A stretch of 64,000 nt of DNA, taken from NCBI GenBank assembly GCA_031292625.1, contig JARLGU010000062.1, forward strand, positions 100,354 through 164,353, in the 5' to 3' direction. Shown here one piece after another: positions 53,553-62,140 of the stretch (within the stretch, counting starts at the first letter, position 1; each line of letters opens with the position of its first letter). This DNA is from Capsulimonadaceae bacterium. GTDB taxonomy: Bacteria > Armatimonadota > Armatimonadia > Armatimonadales > Capsulimonadaceae. The notes under the pieces are model-generated. The model had not been told where the DNA came from and did no database searches. It saw only the letters and a list, made by a program, of their open reading frames with translations. The position numbers and the translations under genes are program-made.

Positions 53553-55466
53553 CTAGTGATTCGTTGCCGACGTCGTTCCGGCGTTGTTGTTCGTTCCCTT
53601 CCCTGGCGTTTTGCTGGTGGCCGGCGCCTTAGCCGCTGGCTGTACCGCCGACGTCCGGACGTTGCTTACCGCAGCTGGAGAAGAGGCCGGCGTGCGGCTG
53701 AATGCCGTGGACTGCGATTGTCCTCCACGGTTTCCCGTAGCCCCGCCCATTCCTGACAGACTTTGGCTGAGGCCGCCGCCAGACGGCTGGCTCTGGATGT
53801 TTGACGTGCGCGCTCCGCTGCTCGTGTTTCCCGAAAATGTGCGGCTGGGCGTGCTCGTCTGACTGCTCGAACCGCCGTTGGATTGGTTTGCGATCGGCGT
53901 ACGCGGAGGAATGACTGTCGTTCCCGTACTCGTCGCCGTATGGTTCACCGCGCTGCCGGATGTGACGCGACTGCCCGGCGTGCTCGTCGTCGCGCCGTTC
54001 GTTGCGCTGCCAGATGTGACGCGACTGCCCGGCGCGCTCGTCGTCGTGCCGTTCGTTGCGCTGCCGGATGTGACGCGACTGCCCGGTGCGCTCGTCGTCG
54101 TGCCGTTCACTGCGCTGCCGGATGTGACGCGACTGCCCGGCGCGCTCGTCGTCGTATGGCTGGTCGCGCTGCCAGGCGTTTCGATATCGTGGCGTGCGGC
54201 CGCATTCACCGGCTCGTGGACGCCGGGAACCGGAGATTGCGCGTGGCCGGGCGACAGGTGGTCTGGTCTGCGAACATCTTCATGACGCGGCGGCACGGGA
54301 GCTTCCCGGTGGACGATGCCGTGGTCGGGCTGCCGATCTGGGTGCCGGATATCGTTTCCATGCATGGGACCATGCTCATCGACGTGATGGCGGTTCCAAT
54401 CGGATCTGCGATCTTGAACTTCGACTCTGTGGTAGATGTTGCGGTCACGATAGGCTGGGTGGAACCCGCCGGCGTGTCCGCGATAGTACTCATGGTAGCC
54501 GCTCCATCCTTCGTAGCGCGCGCCGCCGATCTCGACGACAAGGCCTGGCGTAGCCATCAGCGCTACACCGTTGGAATAGGCTCTATGGCTCCAATAGCCT
54601 CCCCGGTAAAACATCCCGTGATACCAGCCCATCTCGTTGTAGGCATCCCAATTCGGGGCTACGCCAAGGTAAACCGGCACCGACGGATGAAACCCTGGCG
54701 AGAAGGGATACCATCGTCCATCGCTCACCGTGGCGTTTTCGAGGTAGCCGTCGGGAGGAAGATAGAGAATCGGCGTCGCGCCGTCGCGGTTCACGAATGA
54801 CATCGTGCCGTCGTAGCTTAGCCCAAACTTCATCACGTAAAGGTTTTGATCGGTAAACGGTACAAGGATGGTTTCGCCCTGTGTGTCATATATCTGGTAG
54901 CCGCCGGCATCGAACGATGCTCGTACAATGGAGACGCTTTGATTCTGCGGAATGTCCGTCCAATTGAATACGTTGTTTTGCTCGACTGGCGGGCTTGGAG
55001 GGGAGACAACGACCGGGGGGGCAACTTCGTTCTGAATCAGCTTGGGTTCAAAGTACCCTCCGGAACTGCCCATGAACTGCAGCCGGTAGAGCGATAACGT
55101 TCGATGTCCCGTCAACGGAATATCGATAAAGACAGGGGACTGTCCTGACCGGACGAACGTCTCGAATGCCTTTTGACCGTCGACGTCTACGCGGAAGGAC
55201 GAAAACTCGCGTCGGCCGTCCGCGATGCCGACGTAGGCTTGAAAGCGATCAAATGACGAAACGTCAAATGTTGCGGGGCCTCGATCCGGCCAGCAATGGT
55301 AGTCGAAAGGCTTTCCTCTCACGGATGTCAGATTGTTGGCGAACGCCCATGAACCGGACATTGGGTGGATCTGATCGTCAAGCCTCACGACCAGAGGGTC
55401 GCTGTGAGTTGTTTTGATGAGCAAGCACAGAAGCAATGGCAGCAAAGCCAGAAATAGCCGTTTCAT
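53553..55466 (-). CDS. Secreted NPCBM/NEW2-like domain protein with His-rich segment and Ser/Thr-rich repeat tail
   Basis: Signal peptide MKRLFLALLPLLLCLLIKTTHS; PATFDVSSFDRFQAYVGIADGRREFSSFRVDVDGQKAFET; start with SD AAGGAAG. Confidence 0.7.
   Translation of the reverse strand: MKRLFLALLPLLLCLLIKTTHSDPLVVRLDDQIHPMSGSWAFANNLTSVRGKPFDYHCWPDRGPATFDVSSFDRFQAYVGIADGRREFSSFRVDVDGQKAFETFVRSGQSPVFIDIPLTGHRTLSLYRLQFMGSSGGYFEPKLIQNEVAPPVVVSPPSPPVEQNNVFNWTDIPQNQSVSIVRASFDAGGYQIYDTQGETILVPFTDQNLYVMKFGLSYDGTMSFVNRDGATPILYLPPDGYLENATVSDGRWYPFSPGFHPSVPVYLGVAPNWDAYNEMGWYHGMFYRGGYWSHRAYSNGVALMATPGLVVEIGGARYEGWSGYHEYYRGHAGGFHPAYRDRNIYHRVEVQDRRSDWNRHHVDEHGPMHGNDIRHPDRQPDHGIVHREAPVPPRHEDVRRPDHLSPGHAQSPVPGVHEPVNAAARHDIETPGSATSHTTTSAPGSRVTSGSAVNGTTTSAPGSRVTSGSATNGTTTSAPGSRVTSGSATNGATTSTPGSRVTSGSAVNHTATSTGTTVIPPRTPIANQSNGGSSSQTSTPSRTFSGNTSSGARTSNIQSQPSGGGLSQSLSGMGGATGNRGGQSQSTAFSRTPASSPAAVSNVRTSAVQPAAKAPATSKTPGKGTNNNAGTTSATNH
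53945..54180 (-). repeat. 54-bp tandem coding repeat (18-aa TTTSAPGSRVTSGSAVNG)
   Basis: gatgtgacg at 53959, 54013, 54067, 54121 (period 54). Confidence 0.9.
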
Positions 55467-55620
55467 AATGCGTTCTTCCTTGTCGATGCTTTGAACAAAC
55501 GAAATGAGTGTCGAAGAGCTCAAGCTTAGAGATGGATAGTTCAAGCGCTGATGCTCTGCGTGATGCTTGTTTTAGGGCGTGAGAGCTTCGCTAAGTTCCT
55601 ACTGCTAGAACTGAAAAGGA

Positions 55621-55653
55621 GTCCTCCGCGCTGTCGATGGCAGCGCGGAAGAC
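55621..55653. terminator. Hairpin GTCcTCCGCGCTG / CAGCGCGGAaGAC downstream of the OmpW-like gene
   Basis: 9-bp perfect inner arms, 7-nt loop. Confidence 0.5.
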
Positions 55654-55696
55654 TTAAAGCAGGAGGTGCACTCAGCCCGAAATGAAAGCAGTCACT

Positions 55697-56320
55697 CTAG
55701 AATGACCATCCGACCAGGATGCTCGTGCCGGCGACGCTGTCGCCGGAAAGCTTTCCGGGATCGGTATAGCCGAGCTCGACGAGCCCGCGCTTGTTGAACA
55801 TGATTCCAGCGCTGATCTTGTAGCCAACGTTCGTATTGTTGACCGTGGATGTGCCGCTGTCGCCGTCCGCCGTCGAAACGAACAACTTCGCCTGGTTGCC
55901 ATAGACGCCTACTCCAGCGCCAAGATACGGGACAACAGACTGGCTATTGCCCTGGCTAAAGAGATACTTGACGCCGTAGCCAACTCCAACGGATGTCACG
56001 TCCAAAGAAGCGGAGTCTCCGAGGTCGTCCGATGCGGATTTATTTGCATAGGCCACGTCGAGGTAAATGCTCGAGAGCGTCGATGGGACGATTTGCCCCT
56101 TGAGCGGGAACTCCGCGCCGATGCTCAACCAGGTATCGCCCATTAATGTCTTGAGATCGTCGTTCGATGGAAGGTATACGCCCAGTTTGATGATGGGTTG
56201 GTACGGCGTGGTCGTTGCCGGTGCCGCAGGCTTGGTCGTGTCCTGATCGGCTTGCGCCACCGACGACCAAAGCATGGGGGTCAGTGCAATGGCCACTGCC
56301 GCGATAAATTTCTTGTTCAC
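55697..56320 (-). CDS. OmpW-like outer membrane beta-barrel protein
   Basis: Signal peptide; YLDVAYANKSA..., GVGYGVKYLF, VPYLGAGVGVYG; ends ILVGWSF with terminal Phe; GTG start with SD ggagag. Confidence 0.75.
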   Translation of the reverse strand: MNKKFIAAVAIALTPMLWSSVAQADQDTTKPAAPATTTPYQPIIKLGVYLPSNDDLKTLMGDTWLSIGAEFPLKGQIVPSTLSSIYLDVAYANKSASDDLGDSASLDVTSVGVGYGVKYLFSQGNSQSVVPYLGAGVGVYGNQAKLFVSTADGDSGTSTVNNTNVGYKISAGIMFNKRGLVELGYTDPGKLSGDSVAGTSILVGWSF

Positions 56321-57105
56321 TAATCTTCTCTCCTTGATATGCCCGCAATCGGTCTTCGATTCCGATCGCGGGAGTCTTTGTGAATTTTGTTGTGATCCTC
56401 AGATCGACCTGACGGAATAGAACGCTCCCGTAATAGGAAGCCATCTTCCCAACATAAGTCGTATCTGCGTCTACGGCGCACAACGCGAGCCTTGCTATCC
56501 GCCTGCGCGACGGTGCCTAATGGTAAAGCGCTGAAACAGGCATGAGGCTTCGAACGCAAGCGGAGTGAAATGCCGTTACGCCCATTGCGGCATAATCGGC
56601 AGATGCCAAATAGGAAGTCTGGAACATCCGTTAACTTTCTAGATGCCGCGAAAACTAGGGTAATAGCAAGAACGCGCTTGTATTATTATATTTGTGATCG
56701 TTATAGCTTGTCACCATTCAAATGGACTGTCTTTGCCTACCTACATGGGTAGGTCTCGCGCGTTAGAGGGCAAGTGCTGCCTCCCTGAGTTCGATGAAAT
56801 AGCGCGTGGATCGCGGCCGTCGAGTGGCCGCTAGCGTCGTTTGACCTTCGTTTTCGATCATCGGCCCTACCCGAATGAATAGGTAAAGACTCCTCGTACG
56901 GACAGGAGAAGAGCGTTATGTTGCCATTCATAATATGAGTGGGCGTATGGACACGCTTTCATTCTCCCGTCTACTTCGTTTCTTGCGTGCAAGAGACGCC
57001 GAGCCGTGGGCTTTCTGCAGTCGCAACGACCAACTTATCCAACTTGTTTGCACGCTGCCGCGCCACATGCGCCGCGCTCTCGCAAAGCGCCGTGAAGGAG
57101 TTCCG

Positions 57106-60100
57106 ATGAACCGACCGATGAACGTAACATTCTTGGCAATTCTCATGACACTGCTCGCGGCGCCTTTCGCAAATCCGGCGCCGGTTGGCTACGTCGCGCT
57201 ACCGGGCCATGTTCGCCCATTGCCTGCCGGTGCGAAATACGTCGGCAGCGTGGCGGAGACGGAGCCGATCGCCCTCGGAATCGCACTTCCCAATCGGAAC
57301 CGGGAGGCGCTGGATACGCTGATTAAGAGGATCTACGATCCCAAAGATGTTTTGTACGGAGAGTATCTGACTCCGGAAGCCTTCGCGGAGGGGTACGGGC
57401 CAACCCAGGCGGATTACGATGACGTGAAAAGCTGGCTGTCGGCGCAGGGATTCAATGTCACAAAGGAGTTCTCCAACCGGCACCTCATCATGGTTGCGGG
57501 GACAGCCAGCGTGGTCGAGAGCGCTTTTAACGTGCGCCTCAGCCGGTACGAGTCATTAGAGGGACGAAAGTTCCGGGCGCTGGATGCCAACCCATCGCTT
57601 CCAGCCGCGCTTGCGCCCAAGATACAGGAGATCGAGGGGCTGGACAGTTCCGTGGAGGCCGCTCCCGCGATTATCAAGCGGACGACATTTGTCCGCGAGC
57701 CTGCAACCGGCACGTTCAAGGGATTTGGTCCGGTGGACTGGCACAACTGCTACAATTTGGATTCCGCCAGCTTAACAGCCTCAGGGTTGCCGTCCAATCT
57801 CGACGGCGCCGGTCAAACTGTTATGCTGCTCGAGTGGGGGGGCGGTGGATGCACTCCTTCGGATATAGCAGGCTTCACGAACTATTTCGCCAGTTACTTC
57901 GGCAGTCAATACTCCGCCCCGCTGTTGCAGGTTTTTGGGCCATACGACAGCTATTCGGGAGGCGATCCTGAGACGACCCTTGACGTCTGTTGCATCCTCG
58001 ACCTAGCGCCCAAAGTGAGCAGGATCGTCGTCTACGTGGATAGCGATGGCGCGGACGCCTGTTTCACGAACTTCGCTACGGATACGGTCGATACCGGAAC
58101 CGGAAAGCTCGCGGATGTTGGAAGTACGTCGTGGATGTACAAGGGTGAGACTGCGGACCAATCTGAATATGACATCTTAGCTGAAATCGCGGCTCAAGGT
58201 CAGTCCATATATAGCGCGGCCGGCGACTGGGGCGTTTATTGGAAGGATGACGTTCCGGAAGTGAGCAATGTCGTCCCTCTCGATCCGAACACCCAGCCAT
58301 ACATAACATCCGTTGGCGGCAGCACGGTCGCCGTTACGAGCAACGGCGCTTGGAGCAACGAGGTCGTGTTTAACCAGATGTCGAACAGCTCAGCCGACAA
58401 TGCGGGCGGGGGCGGCATAAGCACGGCGTGGAGCATTCCATGGTATCAGTCCACCTATATTCCCGCATCTAATGCCTCTGGCTATTCGACGACGATGCGC
58501 AATTATCCTGACGTGACTCTTGCCTTTTTCGACTACGCAATTTGTTTGAACGGCAAGATGGAGGAGTACGGCGGTACGAGCGCGGCGGCGCCAATGTGGG
58601 CAGGTTTCACGGCCCTCGTTAACCAAGAGCTGAAAAAGCAGAATAAGGCTGACTTAGGTTTTGCAAATCCAAGCCTCTACCGGCTAGCTTCAACGAGCCA
58701 CTACAGCAGTGACTTTCACGATATTGTGAAGGGCAACAATGGACCGCCTTCCGGCGCCGCCGCGGCGGGCGCTTATACGGCGGCGGCCGGTTACGATCTT
58801 TGTTCCGGATGGGGCAGTTTCAATGGGGCTAATCTAATCCGCGATCTTGCCGCGACCACGAATACGACTACGACGGCGTTGGCCGCATCGCTTGACAGCC
58901 TAACGTATGGCGATAGCATTACGTTCACCGCTACGGTTGGCGAAACTGTTCCCGACGGCGAAACCGTGACGTTCTTCAACGGCAGCGCCTCGATAGGGCA
59001 AGCCAAGCTCACAGGGGCAAAGGCGACGATAACGACGACCACGCTTACCGCGGGGAGCGACACGATAACGGCAGTCTACGGAGGCGACGCATCGTTCGCG
59101 TCGAGTACATCGAACGCGGTAGAGGTGACCGTAAATCAGCAAAACACCGTGACGAAGGTCGTATCCTCGCTGAACCCCACGACGTACGGCAATAGCGTAA
59201 CTTTTACGGCGACGGTCAGCCCCAAGATTCCAGATGGCGAATCCGTGGAATTTTACGATGGAGCCGACTCCATTGGCACCGGCACTTTGACAGGGTCAGT
59301 CGCGTCCTTTACTACGTCCACGCTTAACGCCGGTTCGCATAACATTATTGCGTACTATATCGGAGACACGAACTACGTACCGAGCGGATCGACTACGCTT
59401 GCTCAAGTTGTCTCCAGCATTTCGACGAACATCGTCGTGACGACGACCACAAATCCATCGACTTCGGGAACGCCGATCGTGTTTACCGCAGCGGTCAGCC
59501 CAAGCGTTCCGGACGGGGAGACCGTGACGTTCACTTCCGACAACAGCGTGACGGATGGCCAGCCGGCGGGCGTGATGGGAACGGGAACGACGAGCGGCGG
59601 TTCCGCAACGCTCACGCTTACCGAGTGGGGGAATTGGCTCCTTGATGTCGTTGCAACCTATCCAGGCGACGGGAATTACGCCCCTTGTACGTCAAGCACA
59701 TACAAGCAGGTCGTAGTCACTGGGACGACGCCTACTGCGACCGTTCTCGACTCGTCGGAAAATCCGTCAACTTATGGCGATGATGTCGAGTATACGGCTA
59801 CGGTCAGTCCCGACGTTCCGGACGATGAACCCATCGTATTCTGGGATGGCGGCACGGTCATCGATTGGGGGTGGACATACGGGGGCAGCGCCACAATTGA
59901 TACGTACGAACTAACAGCGGGCATTCACAATATAAGCGCAACTTACTTTGGCGATGCTTCCTATGCCGGCAGTTCCGCGAGCCTCTCGAACCAGATCGTC
60001 TACGGAGATGGTTGGAGCGCGACTACGACAACGCTGCAATCCTCTCTCAATCCATCAGGCGCAGGCGCATCGGTCACGTTTACAGCCAACGTCGGCCCGA

Positions 60101-61635
60101 CGGTTCCAGACGGGGAGAGCGTGACCTTCTACGACGGCGCGAGTCTAATCGGCAGCGGCCTAACCTCAGGCGGGAGCGCCAGCCTTTCGACGACGGCTCT
60201 GTCACTGGGCGACCACACGATTACCGCAACCTATATAGGCGACTACACGTACGCACCGAGCACATCGAGCAAGCTGACGCAGGCGGTAAAGAATGCTACC
60301 GCCGCGAGTTTGTCATCGTCCGCTAATCCATCGGCTGCCGGAAACCCCGTTACGTTTACCGCGTCGCTCTCTCCGAGTGTGCCTGATGGCGAGGTGATCA
60401 CCTTTCAAGACGGGAGCGCCGTGCTTGGCACAAGCAAAACCGCGGCATCCGCTGCCACCCTGACAACGTCCTCGATGACGGCCGCTAGTCACACAGTCAC
60501 GGCGGTTTATTCGGGGGACGCAACATACGGACCATGCACGTCGAACGTCGTGACACAGGTGGTCACGGCGGCCACGGCGACTTCCTTGGCGTCTTCCATG
60601 AACCCGTCTAGCTTTGGCGCATTGGTGACTTTGACTGCTACCGTTACTCCGAGCGTGCCGGACGGCGAAACGGTGACTTTCTACGATGGAGGCAAGTCGA
60701 TAGGCACTGGCTCTACCGTCGCTTCAGTCGTCTCGCTTGCGACATCGGCGCTGGCGGCGGGCAGTCACGCGATCACGGCAAGCTATGCCGGAGACACGGT
60801 CTACCTTAAGAGCACCTCGACCGCGCTGACTCAGTCCGTTAACAAGGGCTCCGTCACGACAACAATCGTGTCCTCCGTAAACCCGTCGACTTTCGGCAGC
60901 CCTGTTACGTTCACTGCGACGCTTAGTCCGAACGTTCCGGATGGCGAGACGGTTACATTCGACGATGGCGGCACATCGATCGGCACGGGGACGATGTCCG
61001 GTTCCGTGGCGACGCTCACGACGTCAGCACTTTCGGCCGGTAGTCACACCGTAACTGCCGCGTATCCGGGTGACGCGAACCTTGCGGCCAGCACGTCGAG
61101 CCCATTGGCGCAGTTCGTTACGCAGCTCGGGCCGTCCTATCCGGCCGGTCTTAACTTCTTCTCATCGCCTTACGACTACCCTGGCATTGGTCTCGATGCC
61201 TTACTCGGCTATAAGGGTGTCAAGCTCGCCGTGTTTTCGCCTGCGGATTACGCCTATTTTATCACTCCCAACGGTCCCGCTGGTTCGATCCGCCTTGGCG
61301 TTGGATACTGGGGGCGTTTCCCGCAGGCTGTTACATTCGCGAGCCAGGGTACGCCAGCGCCAGCGAACACGGCATTTGAGATTGGCTTATCTGCTGGCTG
61401 GAACATGATTGGCGATCCATTCACCAAGTCGATTGGGCTGTCGAGCCTGACGTTCGGGCCGCTCGCTCTCTCGTTCAGTCAGGCGACGAGCGGAGTTAGC
61501 CCAATCGTCAGCGGCGCCTTTTGGAGCTATTCGTCTACTTCCAATAGCTACACGGCTGCGTCGAGCCTGGATGCGCAGAAGGCATATTGGGTCTACGCTT
61601 ACTCGGATACGACAATGTACGTGCCAGCCGACTAG
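57106..61635 (+). CDS. S53 (sedolisin/kumamolisin-type) peptidase with pro-domain, Ig-like repeats and the shared CTD
   Basis: Pro-kumamolisin N-terminus; E-TTL-D (PETTLDVCCILDLAPK), SAAGDWG and GTSAAAPMWAGF; ~9 Ig-like repeats NPS..G..VTFTATVSP.VPDGETVTFYDG; SD gaaggag before ATG 57106. Confidence 0.92.
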   Translation: MNRPMNVTFLAILMTLLAAPFANPAPVGYVALPGHVRPLPAGAKYVGSVAETEPIALGIALPNRNREALDTLIKRIYDPKDVLYGEYLTPEAFAEGYGPTQADYDDVKSWLSAQGFNVTKEFSNRHLIMVAGTASVVESAFNVRLSRYESLEGRKFRALDANPSLPAALAPKIQEIEGLDSSVEAAPAIIKRTTFVREPATGTFKGFGPVDWHNCYNLDSASLTASGLPSNLDGAGQTVMLLEWGGGGCTPSDIAGFTNYFASYFGSQYSAPLLQVFGPYDSYSGGDPETTLDVCCILDLAPKVSRIVVYVDSDGADACFTNFATDTVDTGTGKLADVGSTSWMYKGETADQSEYDILAEIAAQGQSIYSAAGDWGVYWKDDVPEVSNVVPLDPNTQPYITSVGGSTVAVTSNGAWSNEVVFNQMSNSSADNAGGGGISTAWSIPWYQSTYIPASNASGYSTTMRNYPDVTLAFFDYAICLNGKMEEYGGTSAAAPMWAGFTALVNQELKKQNKADLGFANPSLYRLASTSHYSSDFHDIVKGNNGPPSGAAAAGAYTAAAGYDLCSGWGSFNGANLIRDLAATTNTTTTALAASLDSLTYGDSITFTATVGETVPDGETVTFFNGSASIGQAKLTGAKATITTTTLTAGSDTITAVYGGDASFASSTSNAVEVTVNQQNTVTKVVSSLNPTTYGNSVTFTATVSPKIPDGESVEFYDGADSIGTGTLTGSVASFTTSTLNAGSHNIIAYYIGDTNYVPSGSTTLAQVVSSISTNIVVTTTTNPSTSGTPIVFTAAVSPSVPDGETVTFTSDNSVTDGQPAGVMGTGTTSGGSATLTLTEWGNWLLDVVATYPGDGNYAPCTSSTYKQVVVTGTTPTATVLDSSENPSTYGDDVEYTATVSPDVPDDEPIVFWDGGTVIDWGWTYGGSATIDTYELTAGIHNISATYFGDASYAGSSASLSNQIVYGDGWSATTTTLQSSLNPSGAGASVTFTANVGPTVPDGESVTFYDGASLIGSGLTSGGSASLSTTALSLGDHTITATYIGDYTYAPSTSSKLTQAVKNATAASLSSSANPSAAGNPVTFTASLSPSVPDGEVITFQDGSAVLGTSKTAASAATLTTSSMTAASHTVTAVYSGDATYGPCTSNVVTQVVTAATATSLASSMNPSSFGALVTLTATVTPSVPDGETVTFYDGGKSIGTGSTVASVVSLATSALAAGSHAITASYAGDTVYLKSTSTALTQSVNKGSVTTTIVSSVNPSTFGSPVTFTATLSPNVPDGETVTFDDGGTSIGTGTMSGSVATLTTSALSAGSHTVTAAYPGDANLAASTSSPLAQFVTQLGPSYPAGLNFFSSPYDYPGIGLDALLGYKGVKLAVFSPADYAYFITPNGPAGSIRLGVGYWGRFPQAVTFASQGTPAPANTAFEIGLSAGWNMIGDPFTKSIGLSSLTFGPLALSFSQATSGVSPIVSGAFWSYSSTSNSYTAASSLDAQKAYWVYAYSDTTMYVPAD
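61135..61635 (+). other. Conserved C-terminal domain (CTD) shared with the giant FN3 protein
   Basis: SYPAGLNFFSSPYDYPGIGLDALLGYKGVKLAVFSPAD...GVGYWGRFPQAVT...AGWNMIGDPFTKS...AYWVYAYSDTTMYVPAD. Confidence 0.9.
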
Positions 61636-61669
61636 TCTGGCGGTTTAAGTCACGGAGCAGACAATACAG

Positions 61670-62095
61670 ATGAAGCTATTCATTGCAGATCGGAAACGAT
61701 CGCCCATTAAACTCGCGGTTGCCATACTGGTCCTTTCTGCCGCAACCCTTCTTGCCGGATGCGGGGGCGGCGGCGGCGGAAACAGCGGAAGCAACGTCGT
61801 TACCGTAAATGGCAAGGTGGCGGACAAGTTAACTTCAAAGCCGCTCGCGTCTCGCGTCGTCAGTTTGAGCGGTACGTCTTTTAGCGCTACCACGGATGCC
61901 AGCGGGGCGTTTAGCTTTGCGGGCGTGACGACTGGAACGTATACGCTGGTGATTAAAGACAGCTTGGGGAGCACGGACGGCGCCGTCGCCGTCGATGTGA
62001 GCGGGGCGAACGGCGCAGCCGATGACCTTGGGACGATCAGCATCGATACGTCCGGTACGCCCCCTCCACCTCCGTTGGTTCGGGCAGGGAAATAG
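61670..62095 (+). CDS. Small lipoprotein with Gly linker and carboxypeptidase-regulatory-like domain
   Basis: Lipobox TLLAGC followed by GGGGGG; VTVNGKVADKLTSKPLASRVVSLSGTSFSATTDASGAFSFAGVTTGTYTLVIKD; LGTISIDTSGTPPPPPL. Confidence 0.85.
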   Translation: MKLFIADRKRSPIKLAVAILVLSAATLLAGCGGGGGGNSGSNVVTVNGKVADKLTSKPLASRVVSLSGTSFSATTDASGAFSFAGVTTGTYTLVIKDSLGSTDGAVAVDVSGANGAADDLGTISIDTSGTPPPPPLVRAGK

Positions 62096-62098
62096 GGT

Positions 62099-62132
62099 CC
62101 TGCCGGTTGGCGGTCCGGCCGTACCGGCAGGT
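62099..62132. terminator. Hairpin CCTGCCGGT / ACCGGCAGG
   Basis: 9-bp perfect arms between convergent genes. Confidence 0.5.
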
Positions 62133-62140
62133 TCGATGGC

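Noticed and set aside
53945-54180. CRISPR-like periodicity
   Set aside because: 54-bp direct tandem repeat in frame within a coding region, no spacers.
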